DNA of 64,000 nucleotides from Cristatella mucedo. Its lineage: Eukaryota > Bryozoa > Phylactolaemata > Cristatellidae. The stretch is taken from positions 1,259,001-1,323,000 of the forward strand of contig WPIO01000031.1 in the NCBI GenBank assembly GCA_009760855.2, written 5' to 3'. How positions within the stretch are numbered: position 1 is the first letter of the stretch; the number at the start of each line of letters is the position of its first letter. This document shows, piece after piece, positions 36,620 to 48,321 of this stretch. Under the pieces are notes generated by a model that searched no databases, had not been told where the DNA came from, and saw only the letters and a program-made list of their open reading frames with translations. The position numbers were made by a program, and so were the translations under genes.

Positions 36620-37461
36620 GTAAGTCCATGCTTGGACAGACATATCCCCTCCATAAACCACTCCAAAATGCTCAAAGAGAATGCTAATTATTTTAGCACT
36701 TGTATTGGACCACTAGCTCCATTTAGATTTTTCTGCTTGGGTGCTCTGCTCGACCTAAACAAATACATGTCTATGTTCATTTTCGGCATTACATCTTGCA
36801 AATCAGCTTCAATTGAGCTTAATTAACCATGCGACAAATGAATCAAACATTCTCACAACATGGCACACTTAGGTACTAAATGGAATAAAAATATCTTATT
36901 ATCGATAAGCTAATAATATAGAAAAACGGTCTCGCGCTTAAGAGGTAGCTTAAACCTGTTGCAAAGAACACCAGCTTTTTTTCCCCTGGTGGATTGAACT
37001 CCGCAATTAATTCGCATTACGCCATTAATCTGAGAGTTCATTAAAGCTTTACGCTTCCTTTTCCTCTGGAATCTATAAATCGCCTTCATCGGATGTGTTT
37101 CATCCTAGAGCAGAGAATTGAAGTAGCCAATTTTCGAGCAGATTTTCTGTTATCACATTCCTCAATGTGAGCTGCAGCCTGCATTTCCCATGAAACGATG
37201 CGTGATGAGAGTTTGGGAAATACCTGTCAAATATGTGAAAATAAGATGTCTTTGAACTCTGCCTGAAGCTGCTAATATTCCTAACGTTGAGGTTAGGAGG
37301 AATGGCTCTTGCTGTTTTATTCTTCCTCCGGGTATCATTACATGACAATGACTTAGCAACTTCAGGCACAGACTGCGTTCTTGTACATTTTCATAGTAAT
37401 GCATTAGTAAAAACTTTTTAATTTGTAAATAAGTCGCTGAATGCAAGAATTACTACAACCA

Positions 37462-37615
37462 CGTATGTATGTATGTATTTATCTCCGTCTGTAACTCCAC
37501 AAAGCCGTAGAGACTATGTGGGTGTTAGGCAGGAGAGTTTTGTATAGCTCACTCACAACTTAAGCGGCTTTCGGTACGCATTCAGCAGCCAACAGACCAT
37601 GTTCTATCAGCGGAA
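37462..37615 (-). mobile_element. LINE family B 3' end fragment
   Basis: Only the 3' UTR is present. The + strand shows the tail (TATGTATGTATGTATT) followed by TATCTCCGTCTGTAACTCCA, GACTATGTGGGTGTTAGGCA and CTTTCGGTACGCATTCAGCA. These match the ends of the copies at 15.7, 50.2 and, in the opposite orientation, 60.0 kb. Confidence 0.85.
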
Positions 37616-37639
37616 ATCATAACAGCTTTAAGAATAGCT

Positions 37640-38346
37640 TGAAAGTTTTACATTCAAAGTCCGTTCACAAGTTTTCTGGCCTATCTGCATGTGCAATCAG
37701 GCGCTTACATCCGGTGCAAAACTCTGCAGCTAGGCTTGTCTGTCATGAGCATCGCAGCTGCCACATCACAGCTCTTCTCGCCGACCTTCACTGGCTACCG
37801 GTTAAGCAACACATCAATTTCAAGGTTTCGTCACTCACTTTCAAGTCCCTTTATTCTTTGGTTCCAGTCTACCTATTAGATCTACTCCCCCACCAGGCCG
37901 AGCATCGTACCACCCACTTTTCGGAATCTAACTGTTTACCTATACCTCGCACAAACCTCAAATCTATTGGAGATTGTGCATTTAGCTCGTATGCTCCCAA
38001 AGCCTGGAACTCACTCCCGACTTGCGTCACGAAATCCTCTGACTTGACCACATTTAAAAAGAACTTAAAATGCACCTATGTATGACAGATTTTAGTGAAT
38101 CATTGCGATTCGTTCTTTATGTGCTTATGTGTGCTGACACTGTGCTTGCTACCACTAACCATACCTGCATGCTGACTCTGTGCATGTCACCCCTAACCAT
38201 GCTATTCATGTTGTTTATCAAGCATGATACCACTCACCATTCAATCGCGTTTGCTTTGCAGCAAATGTAAAGCACCCAGAAAGAGATTGAGTTCTCAGAG
38301 GTCGCTTAATCAGGTGTATTATTATTATTACTATTATTATTATTAT
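37640..38346 (+). mobile_element. LINE family A, 5'-truncated 3' end
   Basis: Encodes the end of the reverse transcriptase ORF (NSAARLVCHEHRSCHITALL, HWLPVKQHINFKV, then PRTNLKSIGDCAFSSYAPKA), in one frame up to a stop at 38085. The 3' UTR and a tail of ATT units follow at 38317-38346. It is truncated at its 5' end, with no catalytic motifs. Confidence 0.9.
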
Positions 38347-38711
38347 AAGACCGCACGAGCAGATTGCTTTGGTGTATTTTGTACTAGCCACAACAGCTTA
38401 ATTAAAATCAAAATTAGGCCGATGTTGGTAACTTGACTCTTTGTTTTAGCCGGTAAAGGTATCGGTTCTATTAAGCCTCAAAGGGTAGTTGATCAGTTAG
38501 ATAGGCAGATTCTAATCTCGTTACACAGTGGCTATTTGAGGCTTTTTTACTTTGATCCTGGAATCGCAATACTTTTGCATAAGGATTTTTAGCCAATCGA
38601 TACAAAACCTTCGGCACCTTTGGCTAGATGTCAAATTAAAATTTCCGATAATGAGTCACACACCAGGCCAAATTATAAGTGCGTAATTTTCGAACAGACT
38701 AGCCGGGGAGG

Positions 38712-38870
38712 TGAGCCGTGATGGCTTTTAAGGTACGGTGGTTGCTTTTCATGACCTCGGCCTCGAGGTCGTTGGTTCGAATCCTGTGGTTGGCGATCCT
38801 TTATCGCCACTGCAAGCGGTGGTGATAGCCGTAAAGGCTCTTCTGTCACTATAAAAATAAGTCTATTGAA
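38712..38870 (+). mobile_element. tRNA-derived SINE copy 4 (intact box B)
   Basis: A box A-like CGTGATGGCTTTTAAGGTACG and a perfect tRNA-like box B, GGTTCGAATCC, with spacing typical of internal RNA polymerase III promoters. These are followed by the family body (TATCGCCACTGCAAGCGGTG, ATAGCCGTAAAGGCTCTTC) and an A/T-rich end. It could be mistaken for a tRNA gene, but no cloverleaf can be closed. Confidence 0.85.
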
Positions 38871-40943
38871 AGAGCTAGTCTTGTGTTGCCATTTTTATAA
38901 GCGCTCAACTTACTTCTATAGGGATCCGGTTCGTGTCTAATTGGCCATACTGCTCTGAGCCTAGGGCAGTTATTAAGCAATTGCTTGGTATTTCCACTGA
39001 ATTGTTTAGCACTGTCGCATTAGCTAATGGGTGCCATATTTGTAATTCCAGCGGATTCCAGGAAGCATGTGCAAGCACTATGCAGCGAGCACCATTGCAG
39101 TTTCGTATAACTTTGTCTATACATCTTTAGAGCGTCTCAAGGGCAAGTTAGTGGATGTTTTGGGCAAGCTTCGTTCCAGCTATTAGGGACCTGGTCCAGA
39201 TAAATTTACTATATCATGCTCAAAAGAAAAAAGTTTAGCAGAAGCTGCTGCACATGAAGAAGTGAGCGGCTACGCTGTGGCTAAAAAATTAGTTACGTCC
39301 ATCCCCGTTGGCGGCTCTGGATGATAGCCGACAGCGGGCGCCTCTCGAGGAATATAAAGCTTAGCCGGCCATCGCCCTCAACGAATGCACGGGCAAGTCT
39401 AGCGGAATGTGTGTGCAGTATCGTTTTACCGAAGTGTTTATTCATTTGCGACCAATAATTAGATGAATACCCTATTTTTTAATGACAAATACGTCAGGAA
39501 ATTGCCTCGACACGTTTAAATTCTGCCCTGTCTTTGTCTTTTCCTGCCTCATTCAGTTAATTTCCTAAACAAAACCCGTGTGCCCCAATGAATGCTTTGA
39601 TGTGGCAAGCTTGCAGTGGAAAAATCCCTACTCCTCTCAAAAATTTCAAGTGGAATCACCTGACGTCTGGCTCGCTATCTAAAGTGTACAGCCCGCTGCC
39701 CGCCGAAAAACGGTTCAGAGACTGTCCTTGCTGTTAATGAGCTCGATATAGCCAGAACTGTATCTCCTCATGCAATTTCACTGTTCGCACCTGTAAGTTT
39801 CTAGCTATGCTGATGTTAATTTTTAATGTCAGCTTTCTCTCAATCTTTTTTTCCTCTTTGAAGCTTTTGACCACTATTATAAAACGTTCAATCTCTTTCA
39901 TAAGGTCTCACTCATTTAAGTAATAGGCTTTGACCCTCTTGAAATTTTAGGGGACAGAGAGCTTCAAATTTTTTCAGCACTACTGCTCTTCTCCTTTCAA
40001 AAATATGTGAATACATGAAATACGTAGTGCTTATCAACAGGGTGCTTACAGGATGTTTATTTTGCTCAAGACTTTGATCAGTTTTATGTTTTACGTTAAC
40101 TTTGTGGAGACACAAGCGTATGTCAAATTAAAAACTAATTTGTATGTATAAACTCACCACGTTGAAATAGATCGGCACTTATGATGCCATAGTTCATGGC
40201 ACAGCTTGACTTCCTCGTAGCTTGGAGCGGCTTCTTACTTTAAGCGTGCTATTCTTCTCGCTGACCCATTTGATGCAATATTGAACCGAAAATTTTCTGT
40301 TGTTGATAAGAATTTTCCCTCCGTGCCATGAGCCTGAATCTCAGCACACTGGTTTTCAATAACAGTTTCTTCCACTTCAGCTGTTTCATGCTTTTGAAAT
40401 ATAGGACAAATGATTGGAAGCTAAACAAAGCGAATAAAATTTTCTAACGACTAAAATGTTAAAATGTTTACAATTGTATACGACGAATACGAGGTACTTC
40501 TATTAATGTGCATAGGCGAGTTCTTAAGCTTTACAGTGGCTTACCATTCATCATGCATGGCTTTTGAGATATTCAATTTCGGGTATAAAAACTGGTATAT
40601 CCTTTGCACAGGGTACAAGCTGCATGTGATGTGGTATTTATACATGTATAACTACAAATTGCTTCCTTTCAAATGAGTCATTGAGCGATTAGCATGGGTA
40701 ACGTAGAGAAAAATAATGTATGAAATGTATGCAAGACCAGTAGAAGATAATAAAGACTCTAGCGGTAAACGGTACTAAGTCATGAGATCTCTCACCATTC
40801 GAACATTGTGTCTAGGTTTACTTATTTGGTAGTCATTCTGTTGGAACCACTCAATATTTTGGGTCTGCTCTTTGTAGTAATAATTGTATGCTTGTATTAA
40901 TGCAAATGAAGGAGACTCGCTGACAGCTTCTGTGCGATTTCAG

Positions 40944-41102
40944 GTGGACACATTGGACCTGGGCTCACTCCAACGACTAAACGCCTCGAAACGACGGGCT
41001 CGCACTCAACGGCATTACTTGATGAGAGCGGCTGGCCTGCACATCCACGCCCATTTGACGTCGGCTCTGGACTAGATTCGTTTGCGGGAGATTGGCCTCC
41101 GG
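40944..41102 (+). CDS. Giant gene exon 12: GDWPPG module 1 (53 codons)
   Basis: The first of the tandem module exons: acceptor GTGCGATTTCAG, donor CCGG|GTAATT, phase 1-1. It is the most divergent in its N-terminal half (GHIGPGLTPTTKRLETTGS) but keeps the module end PFDVGSGLDSFAGDWPPG. The family role is unknown. Its phase symmetry and similarity to the next eight exons show that it arose by exon duplication. Confidence 0.75.
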
Positions 41103-41338
41103 GTAATTTTCAGCTGCAAATACTTCTAGTCAGACATTCTTGGGAAACCAAATCGTCTTTCAGCTAGCTGCCGTCTAGAAAAAGAGGCATTGCTATCATT
41201 CCGAAATTTAAATCCTACATTGGAATCGATGAGTGTCAGCTTTTAACAAACTGTAGCAACACGCCCCCCCCTCCAAGGGCTAGCCGATTTCTCCTAGCAA
41301 AGACTCCATGGCCTGACGGGTGGCTGCTGTGATTTCAG

Positions 41339-41500
41339 ATGCAATGCAGCAAATGAAATCCGGACTCATTCCAGCACCGATATTCCTCGAAGGAGCTCGC
41401 TCGCCCTCGACGACATTATCAGAGGGTGACAGACCATTAGCCTCAGGCCCGTTTGATGACGGCTCGGGACAAGATTCGTTCGTCGGTGATTGGCCTCCAG
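41339..41500 (+). CDS. Giant gene exon 13: GDWPPG module 2 (54 codons)
   Basis: Acceptor GCTGTGATTTCAG, donor CCAG|GTAAGT, phase 1-1. The peptide has the standard module order: a short charged start (AMQQMKSGLIPAP), EGARSPST, DRPLASGPFDDGSGQ, and the end DSFVGDWPPG. The intron in front carries the family upstream element (TGTAGCAACACGCCCC, then GGGCTAGCCGATTTCTCC). Confidence 0.83.
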
Positions 41501-41753
41501 GTAAGTCTCCGTCACCTGTGCTGCTCTGCAATCCTAATCCACGCTCGCTTCTTTTTGTTGGCCGCTTTTAGAGCGCTGTCATCAAGCAAGTGAAGTATTC
41601 TATTCGGTTCGAAAGCTTAATCATGTTTAGCGCCTACGGAGGTTAGCGCTTAGCAAACCGTAGCAGCTCGCTCCTTCCACATGATGAAATAACCAATTTA
41701 TCCCTCGAAACTTGAGTTCTCGGTACGACGGACCGCTGCTGCTTCGATTTCAG

Positions 41754-41918
41754 GTGCAGTGCAGCAAGTAGGAGCAGGACTGATTCCAGCACAGCGAGTC
41801 GCCCAAGGAGGTCGAGTGCCCTCAAGGACATTATTACAGGGTAACATGCCTATAATCTCAGGCCCGTTTGACGACGGCTCGGGGCAAGAGGATTCATTTT
41901 TGGGAGACTGGCATCCAG
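41754..41918 (+). CDS. Giant gene exon 14: GDWPPG module 3 (55 codons)
   Basis: Acceptor TGCTTCGATTTCAG, donor CCAG|GTAAGT, phase 1-1. Same module order: AVQQVGAGLIPAQRV, GGRVPSRTLLQG, SGPFDDGSGQ and DSFLGDWHPG. The His for Pro in the last motif (DWHPG) is unique in the window. Confidence 0.8.
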
Positions 41919-42179
41919 GTAAGTCTCATCCATAAATAGTGTGAGTCCATTCTTCGGTCCATTCAGCCGGAGATCCGGGGGAAGCCATGATGGCTTTCGG
42001 AGCGCTGTCCTCTAGCAAATGGAGCATTTTATTCGTCTTTGAATTTCAATTGTAGCTTGCACGAACAATGGGCCAGCTTCTTGCAAACTGTAGCAGCAAG
42101 CGTCCCCCAAAGGTCTAGCCAATTTCTCTTCCCAATGAGTCCAAGGCGTTACGGGCAGCTGTTGTGATTTTTGATACAG

Positions 42180-42335
42180 TGCCTAAAATGGGAGCTCGAC
42201 TCATTCCAGCACTGCAATTCGTCGAAGGAGCTCGCATGCGATCAGCTTCATTATTGGAGGGTGACAGGCCTATAACCTCAGACCCGTTTGACGACGGCTC
42301 TGGGCAAGATTCGTTTGCTGGAGATTGGCCTGCAG
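42180..42335 (+). CDS. Giant gene exon 15: GDWPPG module 4 with shifted acceptor (52 codons)
   Basis: Donor GCAG|GTAAGT. The acceptor AG used by sister exons (GATTTCAG) is lost here (GATTTTTG). Six bases downstream GATACAG supplies another AG that keeps phase 1, so the exon is two codons shorter at its start. The module is otherwise intact: GARLIPALQFVEGA, DRPITSDPFDDGSGQ, DSFAGDWPAG. Splice use is inferred, not seen. Confidence 0.72.
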
Positions 42336-42599
42336 GTAAGTCTTCGCTATAAATAGTTCCAGTACAACATTCTCATGAAGTTATACTAGCTTTCAGAGCA
42401 CTGTCATCTAACAACTGAAGTGCTTTTTTTATCCCAAAAGTTGAATCAGGGCTTGTACCATTGAAAGCCAGCTCTTACTTGTATACTTCTATACTAACAT
42501 ATTTGTAAGATCGGTCCATATAAATTTCAATTTATCTTTCAAAAGATAATCATTTTAGAAATGAAGTCAATTGGAAGCTATGACGACTTTTTTGCGATG

Positions 42600-43436
42600 T
42601 CAAGGTGCCATGTTCCAAAGTGACCTTTAGTTAGACTACCAAATCAGCTCCACAGTCAAGTCTTCCTACTTTGAGCTACATAACATTGCTAAAATTTGGC
42701 CTTGTTAAGATAAGGATGCCACATCTAAGTTGGTCCACGCATTTGTGACATCCTGTCTTGATTTCTAACTCATTGTATGCTGGCCTACCGGTGTGTCAAT
42801 CAGGCGCTTACATCCGGTACAAAACTCTGCAGCTAGGCATGTCTGTCATGAGCGTCGCAGTTTCCACGTACCACCACTTCTCGCCGACCTCCACTGGCTA
42901 CCAGTCAAGCAATGGATTGACTTCAAGGTTTTTTTACTCGCATTTAGGTCACTCCATTCTTTGGCTCCAGCCTATCTCTCAGATCTAATCCCACCAGGCC
43001 GAGCATCGTACCGCCCCCTTTTTGGAATATAACAGTTTACCAATACCTCATATAAACCTCAAATCCTTTTGAGACCGTGCATTTAGTTGTTATGCTCCCA
43101 AAGCCTGGAAATCACTCCCGACTTGCATCACATCATCCCCTGACTTGACCACATTTAAAAAGAACTTAAAAATGCACCTCTTTAGGACATCATTTAGTGG
43201 GTCCCTGTGACTCGTCGTTCATGTGCTTATGCGTGCTGACACTGTGCATGCTGCCACTAACCACATTTGCATGCTGACCCTGTGCATGTCACCCTAACCG
43301 TGTTATTCATGTCGTTTATCAAGCATGATTCCACTCACCATTTGATCGCGTTCCCTTTGCATCAAATTTAAAGCTCATAGAAAGAGATTGAGTTCTCTCA
43401 GGTCGCTTTATCAACTGTATTATTAATGTTATTATT
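42600..43436 (+). mobile_element. LINE family A, 5'-truncated
   Basis: It starts at the same place in the ORF as the copy at 57.56 kb (MFQSDL equivalent, here ATGTTCCAAAGTGACCTTTAG with a stop). It continues through the NSAARHVCHERRSFHVPPLL and LADLHWLPVKQWIDFKV segments to the standard 3' UTR and an ATT-type tail. Several frameshifts and stops make it dead. Confidence 0.88.
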
Positions 43437-44567
43437 CCACATGAGAAAAAAATGATTATGCAAACCGTGTCTCATCCGGAAGTGAACCGGAAGCAACACT
43501 TAAATTGATTGCAAATGTACCATTCTCTGCATCAAGTACGATGTGTGTCCCAACTTATGGAACCTTGGTAGGTCGAGATACATGGGCGAGGCTTGTTGAG
43601 GTCCTTGCGTGTGACCTTTAAGGAGCTTCATTTACAGTGTAGCTTTGTGCCTTTTAAAATTATTGCTATTCAATTTCGCTAATACTTCACGGATCAGATT
43701 GAAAATTTGAAATTCTAGTTCAGCTTTACTTGTACCACATTGGGCTAGTTTATTTCGGATTTCAGTTGGCTACGTTTGGCTATACGTGCCCATGATTGCT
43801 GAAAATGCAGCTATTCAGGACGTTTGATGACACTCAGCCTTCACGATTTGCAAAGAGTCCGTCGTAAATCAATGAATGGCACTTTTACAAAAAGCTCTCG
43901 CTGCAAGTGAGCGTTATCGGCTCGTTAGCATCAGCTTGTGGGTAGCGTCTGCACTATTGACCTTTTCAGGGTGCATCCACCTTTTGGTAGCTGAAGACTC
44001 CAAGCTGTAGGTAGCTACGATCAAGTGATCTTACAAAGATTGATGGCTTAGCAGCCGGACTTTTTGCTGAATGGCTTGTTGCCGGCTTCAATCCCGTACT
44101 TCATGTCGGCAGAATATACGAAACCTGCCATAAGCTGGGCCTCCTTAAACCGGTCTTAAATCTTCCTTAAGTCGCCAGATCCGCTTTACTAGGACCACAG
44201 ATTTAGTGCTCCCTGTTAGTTATTAAGAATGGCTAGGTACCTTCCATAATTCATAATTCGTGGTCAGGCTGTTCGAAAGCCTCAACTCATGCAGCGGTCC
44301 GTCATTTCTGCTCTGGGCATTGAACAAGGTGGTAGGTGGACCGGCGGCCTATCGCCGGTCCGCAGCTCAGCCATGCTCCGGGCGCCGAGGGATATTTGCT
44401 GTACGCCTCTGCCGATGATTTACACCCTCTGTAACTCTCCTTCACCGTCGAATAGACTTCTCTAGACTAAAAATGCGAACTGGCGATCTCAAGGTACGGG
44501 TGCTGCTCGCAGCTGTAATGCCTCCTTAACGTTGGCATAACGGCATACGTTAGTGCTTAATGTACGG

Positions 44568-44728
44568 GACCGCGATAGCCCTGGAGTAAGGTACTTTCGC
44601 GCCACGACCGTGGTCGTGAGTTAGAATCATGCCGAGGGCGACTCTTTATTGCCAACTGCAAGCGGTTGTTAAAGCCGTTAAGGTCTTCTGCCGCTATACA
44701 AATGAGGCTGTTAATTCAGCTAATATTG
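44568..44728 (+). mobile_element. tRNA-derived SINE copy 5
   Basis: Box A-like CGATAGCCCTGGAGTAAGGT, a damaged box B (GAGTTAGAATCATG), then the family body TTATTGCCAACTGCAAGCGG and the 3' end ATGAGGCTGTTAATTCAGC. It lies head-to-tail with copy 6 about 150 bp downstream. Confidence 0.83.
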
Positions 44729-44879
44729 TTTTCAGATTCAAGTTACCAAACCTACTATAATTTTTAGGGCTTTGCCATCATTTTCCTAGCTTCAAAAAGG
44801 ACTTTTAACATTATGACTGCTGCGTTTGCCGCGTAAAGACAGTGTTTTGGGTCTTAGCACAGGGGTAAGGTGCTTGTTC

Positions 44880-45040
44880 ATCCAATCAGGGGTGAGGTGC
44901 TCGCTCGTAAAGACCGAGTTTCCGAGTTCGAATCCTGCCGTGGGCGATCTTCTATTGCTCAGTGCAAGCGGCGGTGATAGCCGCGAAGGTTCACCAGCTG
45001 CCACGTAAATTAGGCTCTTAAATCAGCTAACCTTCCTTTC
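44880..45040 (+). mobile_element. tRNA-derived SINE copy 6
   Basis: A box B GAGTTCGAATCC followed by TGCCGTGGGCGATCTTCTAT, CAGTGCAAGCGGCGGTGATA and the 3' end TTAGGCTCTTAAATCAGC. The box A region, GGGTGAGGTGCTCGCTCGTAA, is preceded by a partial duplicate of itself (GGGTAAGGTGCTTGTTC). It is one of the better preserved copies. Confidence 0.85.
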
Positions 45041-45603
45041 TTTGAGTGCAAAAGAAGTCACGTGGTGATCGCAACAGCATTGTAATCCGCGCTAGCACAC
45101 GTGATCTTGCCAATTCGGTGCAGTATTTTTTCCCACTGGCAGAGGCGCTTTAGCTGAAGCGATATAAAGCGTTGGGCTTCTCGCTGATTCTGCCAATAGA
45201 AGCTCACTCGCTCAGCGAATCCGAAAAGCCATGCGAAGAACTATTCGACGTGAAGAGTAAAGCTCAAGAGACAGCTCATGTTCTGACGCCAGTGTTGCCT
45301 GAATTACCGAATTTCGCGGACTAAGTATTAAAAGCGCTGAAAATATTCAAACAAAGCCTTCCACACGTGGCCTTCGTAGATTTTGCAGCAACCACCATTG
45401 CAATAACAGTCCATTTCGTTGGATATGAAACTGCTAGCAAGTCCCTCTTTCAGGAACTTGGTAGCATATTGACTATCGATAGGGATTCTCTCGCTGGAAG
45501 ATGGCCGGCTTCGGCTGCGCCACGATAAGCCGGACGTTTCACTGACGCCACGTCCTTGCAACGGCACGGGAAGCGGGTCTATCTGAAGGTCTATAAATCA
45601 CAC

Positions 45604-45624
45604 AAAGGGCCTCTCTCTCTTTCT

Positions 45625-45704
<80 letters not shown>
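45604..45704. repeat. (CT)n microsatellite
   Basis: About 100 bp of CTCTCT with a few interruptions (TTTCTTT near the left end, CTCGCTC near 45684). Poly Ser-Leu open frames over it are artefacts. Confidence 0.97.
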
Positions 45705-46329
45705 AAAGTGGCTGGGCTGCCTCAACCCTAGATGGCAGCATCTCACTTCCGCCTTGCCAAAAGGCTACCCTGTGGACCCCTTTAGAGGCCCGTTTTAGCG
45801 CTTCGGGCCAGGAACTATCTTTATTTCTCAAGATAGATAGCATACGTCTAGAGCACCTGGGAGATGTATTCGCTTCAGACAGTTGCAGCAAGGCACACTG
45901 AGCCTCCGCAATGACCTTCTGACTTCAAAATTAGGGATTTGCGTTCTTTTCCTAGATGAGTATGGGAGGCTACTTTTTTGCCGGAGCCATGGGCTCCTCC
46001 AAAATAGAAGAAATAAATTTTTAGAGGGAATAGAAAATCTTCCTGGGCGTTGTGCCTTCGGTGTGTTGCTTCAGGCGATTTCTCAAGAGTGAAGCTTTAC
46101 AACTCGTAAGAATTAGCTACTTTAGCCTGCGGGCAGGATATAATCATTGTCCAAGATAAGACGTTTCCATAGCCTTGTGAGAGAACTAACTCTTTCTAGG
46201 AACTTTTCATACGCTCGAATTTAAGCAACAAATTGGTCATTGACACCCGGCACAATGTCAGCACCAATAAACGTATGGAAACAAATGGCAGGAACGTAGC
46301 AAAGGCTTTGAATGGAGCGTGGATTTTTC

Positions 46330-47010
46330 AGCTCTTTTTTAAATTTCATCAAGTCAGGAGATGTTGTTAATTCAGTTGCTCAATCGGTAGAGAGTTCCAG
46401 GACTTGGGAGCATACAAATTGGAGGCAGAGTCTCTGGATGATTGAGGTTGGATGAAATGAAATTATTCGAGATTAAATGATTTGAGGTTCGTTTAAGGAA
46501 CAGCTGGATGACTTAAGTCAGATGAGCAGGTGGTATGACTAAAAAAGACTGCTTAGGAAGTTTTTCGAGTAAGTAGGAGCAGGAGCATGAAACTGAGGGA
46601 CAAAACAGTGAGTGACCTTGAAACCTTGAAGTTTACGAGCATCTTGATGGCAAACCAATGCAGATCAATGAGGTTTTGTGTAATATGGCAGGTGGAAAGT
46701 TTTCGACTGACAAGCCCAGCATTCGCCGACTGCAACCGTGCTATTAGTTAGGCAGAAAGACCTTCAAGCAGCGAGTTATCGGAATTAGGACAGAATGTCG
46801 GACAGTGCAAGGATTAGCTAAGCTGTTTTCTCCCTATCGGAGCAATGTCAAGTTTCTGGAAATTTACGCCCTTAGATTAGGCAGACTTGATTGCAGGGTT
46901 AATGTGGCCAAATATCGAATAGCCATTTTGGACGAAGACTGGGCGCAAGGACGAGGCAAACGCTACGAGAGACACTGTGGCCTAGTTCGGGTTTTGGCTT
47001 TCCAATTACA
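46330..47010 (-). mobile_element. LINE family A, old diverged copy
   Basis: Similarity to the family A copy at 12.16-13.1 kb runs along the minus strand. Shared blocks on the + strand include GGGCTTGTCAG-type sequence near 46.71 kb, AGGCAGACTTGATTG at 46879-46893 and TTCCAATTACAGAATCAC near 47.0 kb. The copy is much more diverged than the others. A 191-codon open frame on the + strand (46805-47380) overlaps it and is antisense chance. Confidence 0.65.
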
Positions 47011-48005
47011 GAATCACTCTTATTTAGACCATAACTGGCATGTTGGGCTTAACAAGCATTCACCACCCATCTTGAACGTGGTAGGGGTTACCAAGCCTAT
47101 TAGGCTAACAAAAAGACATTTCTTGAGGCCCTCCTTCAAGGTAATTCTCGGGGTGGTGATACTCTTGTTAAGAAACGGCTGGAATATTAAATGTATTAAA
47201 ACCCGTTTTGTGGACTGCCAAACAGAGACAATCAAGGATGTAAATAATGGTCTCAAACCTGACGCTGAAAGCCTAAAACCTTCCCGAGTGGGCACCTTGA
47301 TTCCATGTGGAGTTCTCAGGCATAAGATGGGACTAAATAAAATCCTTCAACCTAAATCGGATGAGCGTAGCGACTATTGAGGCTTATCGATTACGCAGAG
47401 TCAGTGTGTGTTTCTCCTGAACTGCCAACCACTTCTATTTAGAGGGGCTAGAAGGGCTAAAAAGGCTGAGGGTCTCCAGGGGCGTCAGTCACTTTTTTAA
47501 GAGCGGAGTATATTGAAAATTAAAACGTAGGTAATTATTTGCATGCATGTTTACAGTGGGCCTATCCTTCGCTGTGCCATGGGCACGCTGCCTCTGGCTC
47601 TGTGAATAAGGATACGAGATTATCAAAGTGATTTGAAAGAGGGTCTGGTGAGCCCTCCCATCAGCAAGGAGCTAAAGTGTATCAGAGGAAGGCATAGCTA
47701 GGGTGAGCGGCACAACTAGCAATAAGATTAAGAGCGACAGTTTAATTTGCAGAAATGACAATGAGCTTTTATCAGCGTAGATGTGCACCACTCTTCAACA
47801 TTAAAATTTATCACCGACAGTGTGAGCCAAAACAGTAGATCTACCGGCGTAAATTATGCTCCCTCATTTCAAAATCGTGAGACCTGTCTCCCGACGGCAA
47901 CTTTGTTGTCTTTTTTTTAACTCAAGCTGTTTTTTTGAGAAATATGAACTGTTGGCCTGCTATAAGATCAACGTAGGTCATTACTGGGAGCTGCCTTGAT
48001 TTCAG

Positions 48006-48170
48006 GCGCAGTGCAGCCAAAGGAAGCAGGACTCGTTCCAGCTAGGCATGTCACCGAAGGAACTCGTGTGCCCTCGACGGGATTATTGCAGAGTGACAGG
48101 CCTGTCATCTCAGGTCCTTTTGACGATGGCTCAGGGCAAGAGGATTCATTTGTGGGAGATTGGCCTCCAG
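48006..48170 (+). CDS. Giant gene exon 16: GDWPPG module 5 (55 codons)
   Basis: Acceptor CTTGATTTCAG, donor CCAG|GTAAGT, phase 1-1. Peptide order: AVQPKEAGLVPARHV, EGTRVPSTGLLQSDRPVIS, GPFDDGSGQEDS, FVGDWPPG. It opens the second module cluster and closely resembles the next three exons. Confidence 0.85.
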
Positions 48171-48321
48171 GTAAGTCACGGCTATCTATGCTAAAGTACA
48201 AGCTTGCTTGGTGCTCCATTCAGTTGCCTTTCAGCAAGCCGTCTTCTTGCAAATGAAGGAATCTGCAAGCCTCAAAAGCTGAATCCGGGCTTATACCCAC
48301 GAAGGCCAGCTCTCAACAAAT

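Larger units (their letters stand above)
36620..40943 (+). other. Intron, 4.3 kb
   Basis: It contains a family B LINE 3' end (minus), a family A LINE 3' end (plus) and one SINE (plus), listed separately. I find no supported gene in 36.62-37.46, 38.44-38.70 or 38.87-40.94 kb. Confidence 0.55.
42336..48005 (+). other. Intron, 5.7 kb, separating the two module clusters
   Basis: It holds a family A LINE (plus), two SINEs (plus), a (CT)n tract and a diverged family A LINE (minus). The rest (43.44-44.56, 45.05-45.60, 45.71-46.33 and 47.02-48.0 kb) has no gene I can support. An open stretch at 45187-45320 ends in a stop without a donor and is not called. Confidence 0.5.

Noticed and set aside
37100-37446. 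Overlapping minus-strand frames of 89 and 94 codons
   Set aside because: No family recognised and no splice or promoter context; two competing frames suggest chance.
38700-38790. Possible tRNA gene (perfect GGTTCGAATCC)
   Set aside because: Part of a repeated ~160-bp SINE body; the acceptor and anticodon arms do not pair.
45420-45530. Degenerate GDWPPG module (DSLAGRWPAS in one frame)
   Set aside because: The frame does not match the only nearby acceptor, stops occur upstream, and similarity is limited to about ten residues.
46805-47380. 191-codon + strand open frame
   Set aside because: Its first part overlaps an old antisense family A LINE, it has no splice context, and the composition does not match the gene.
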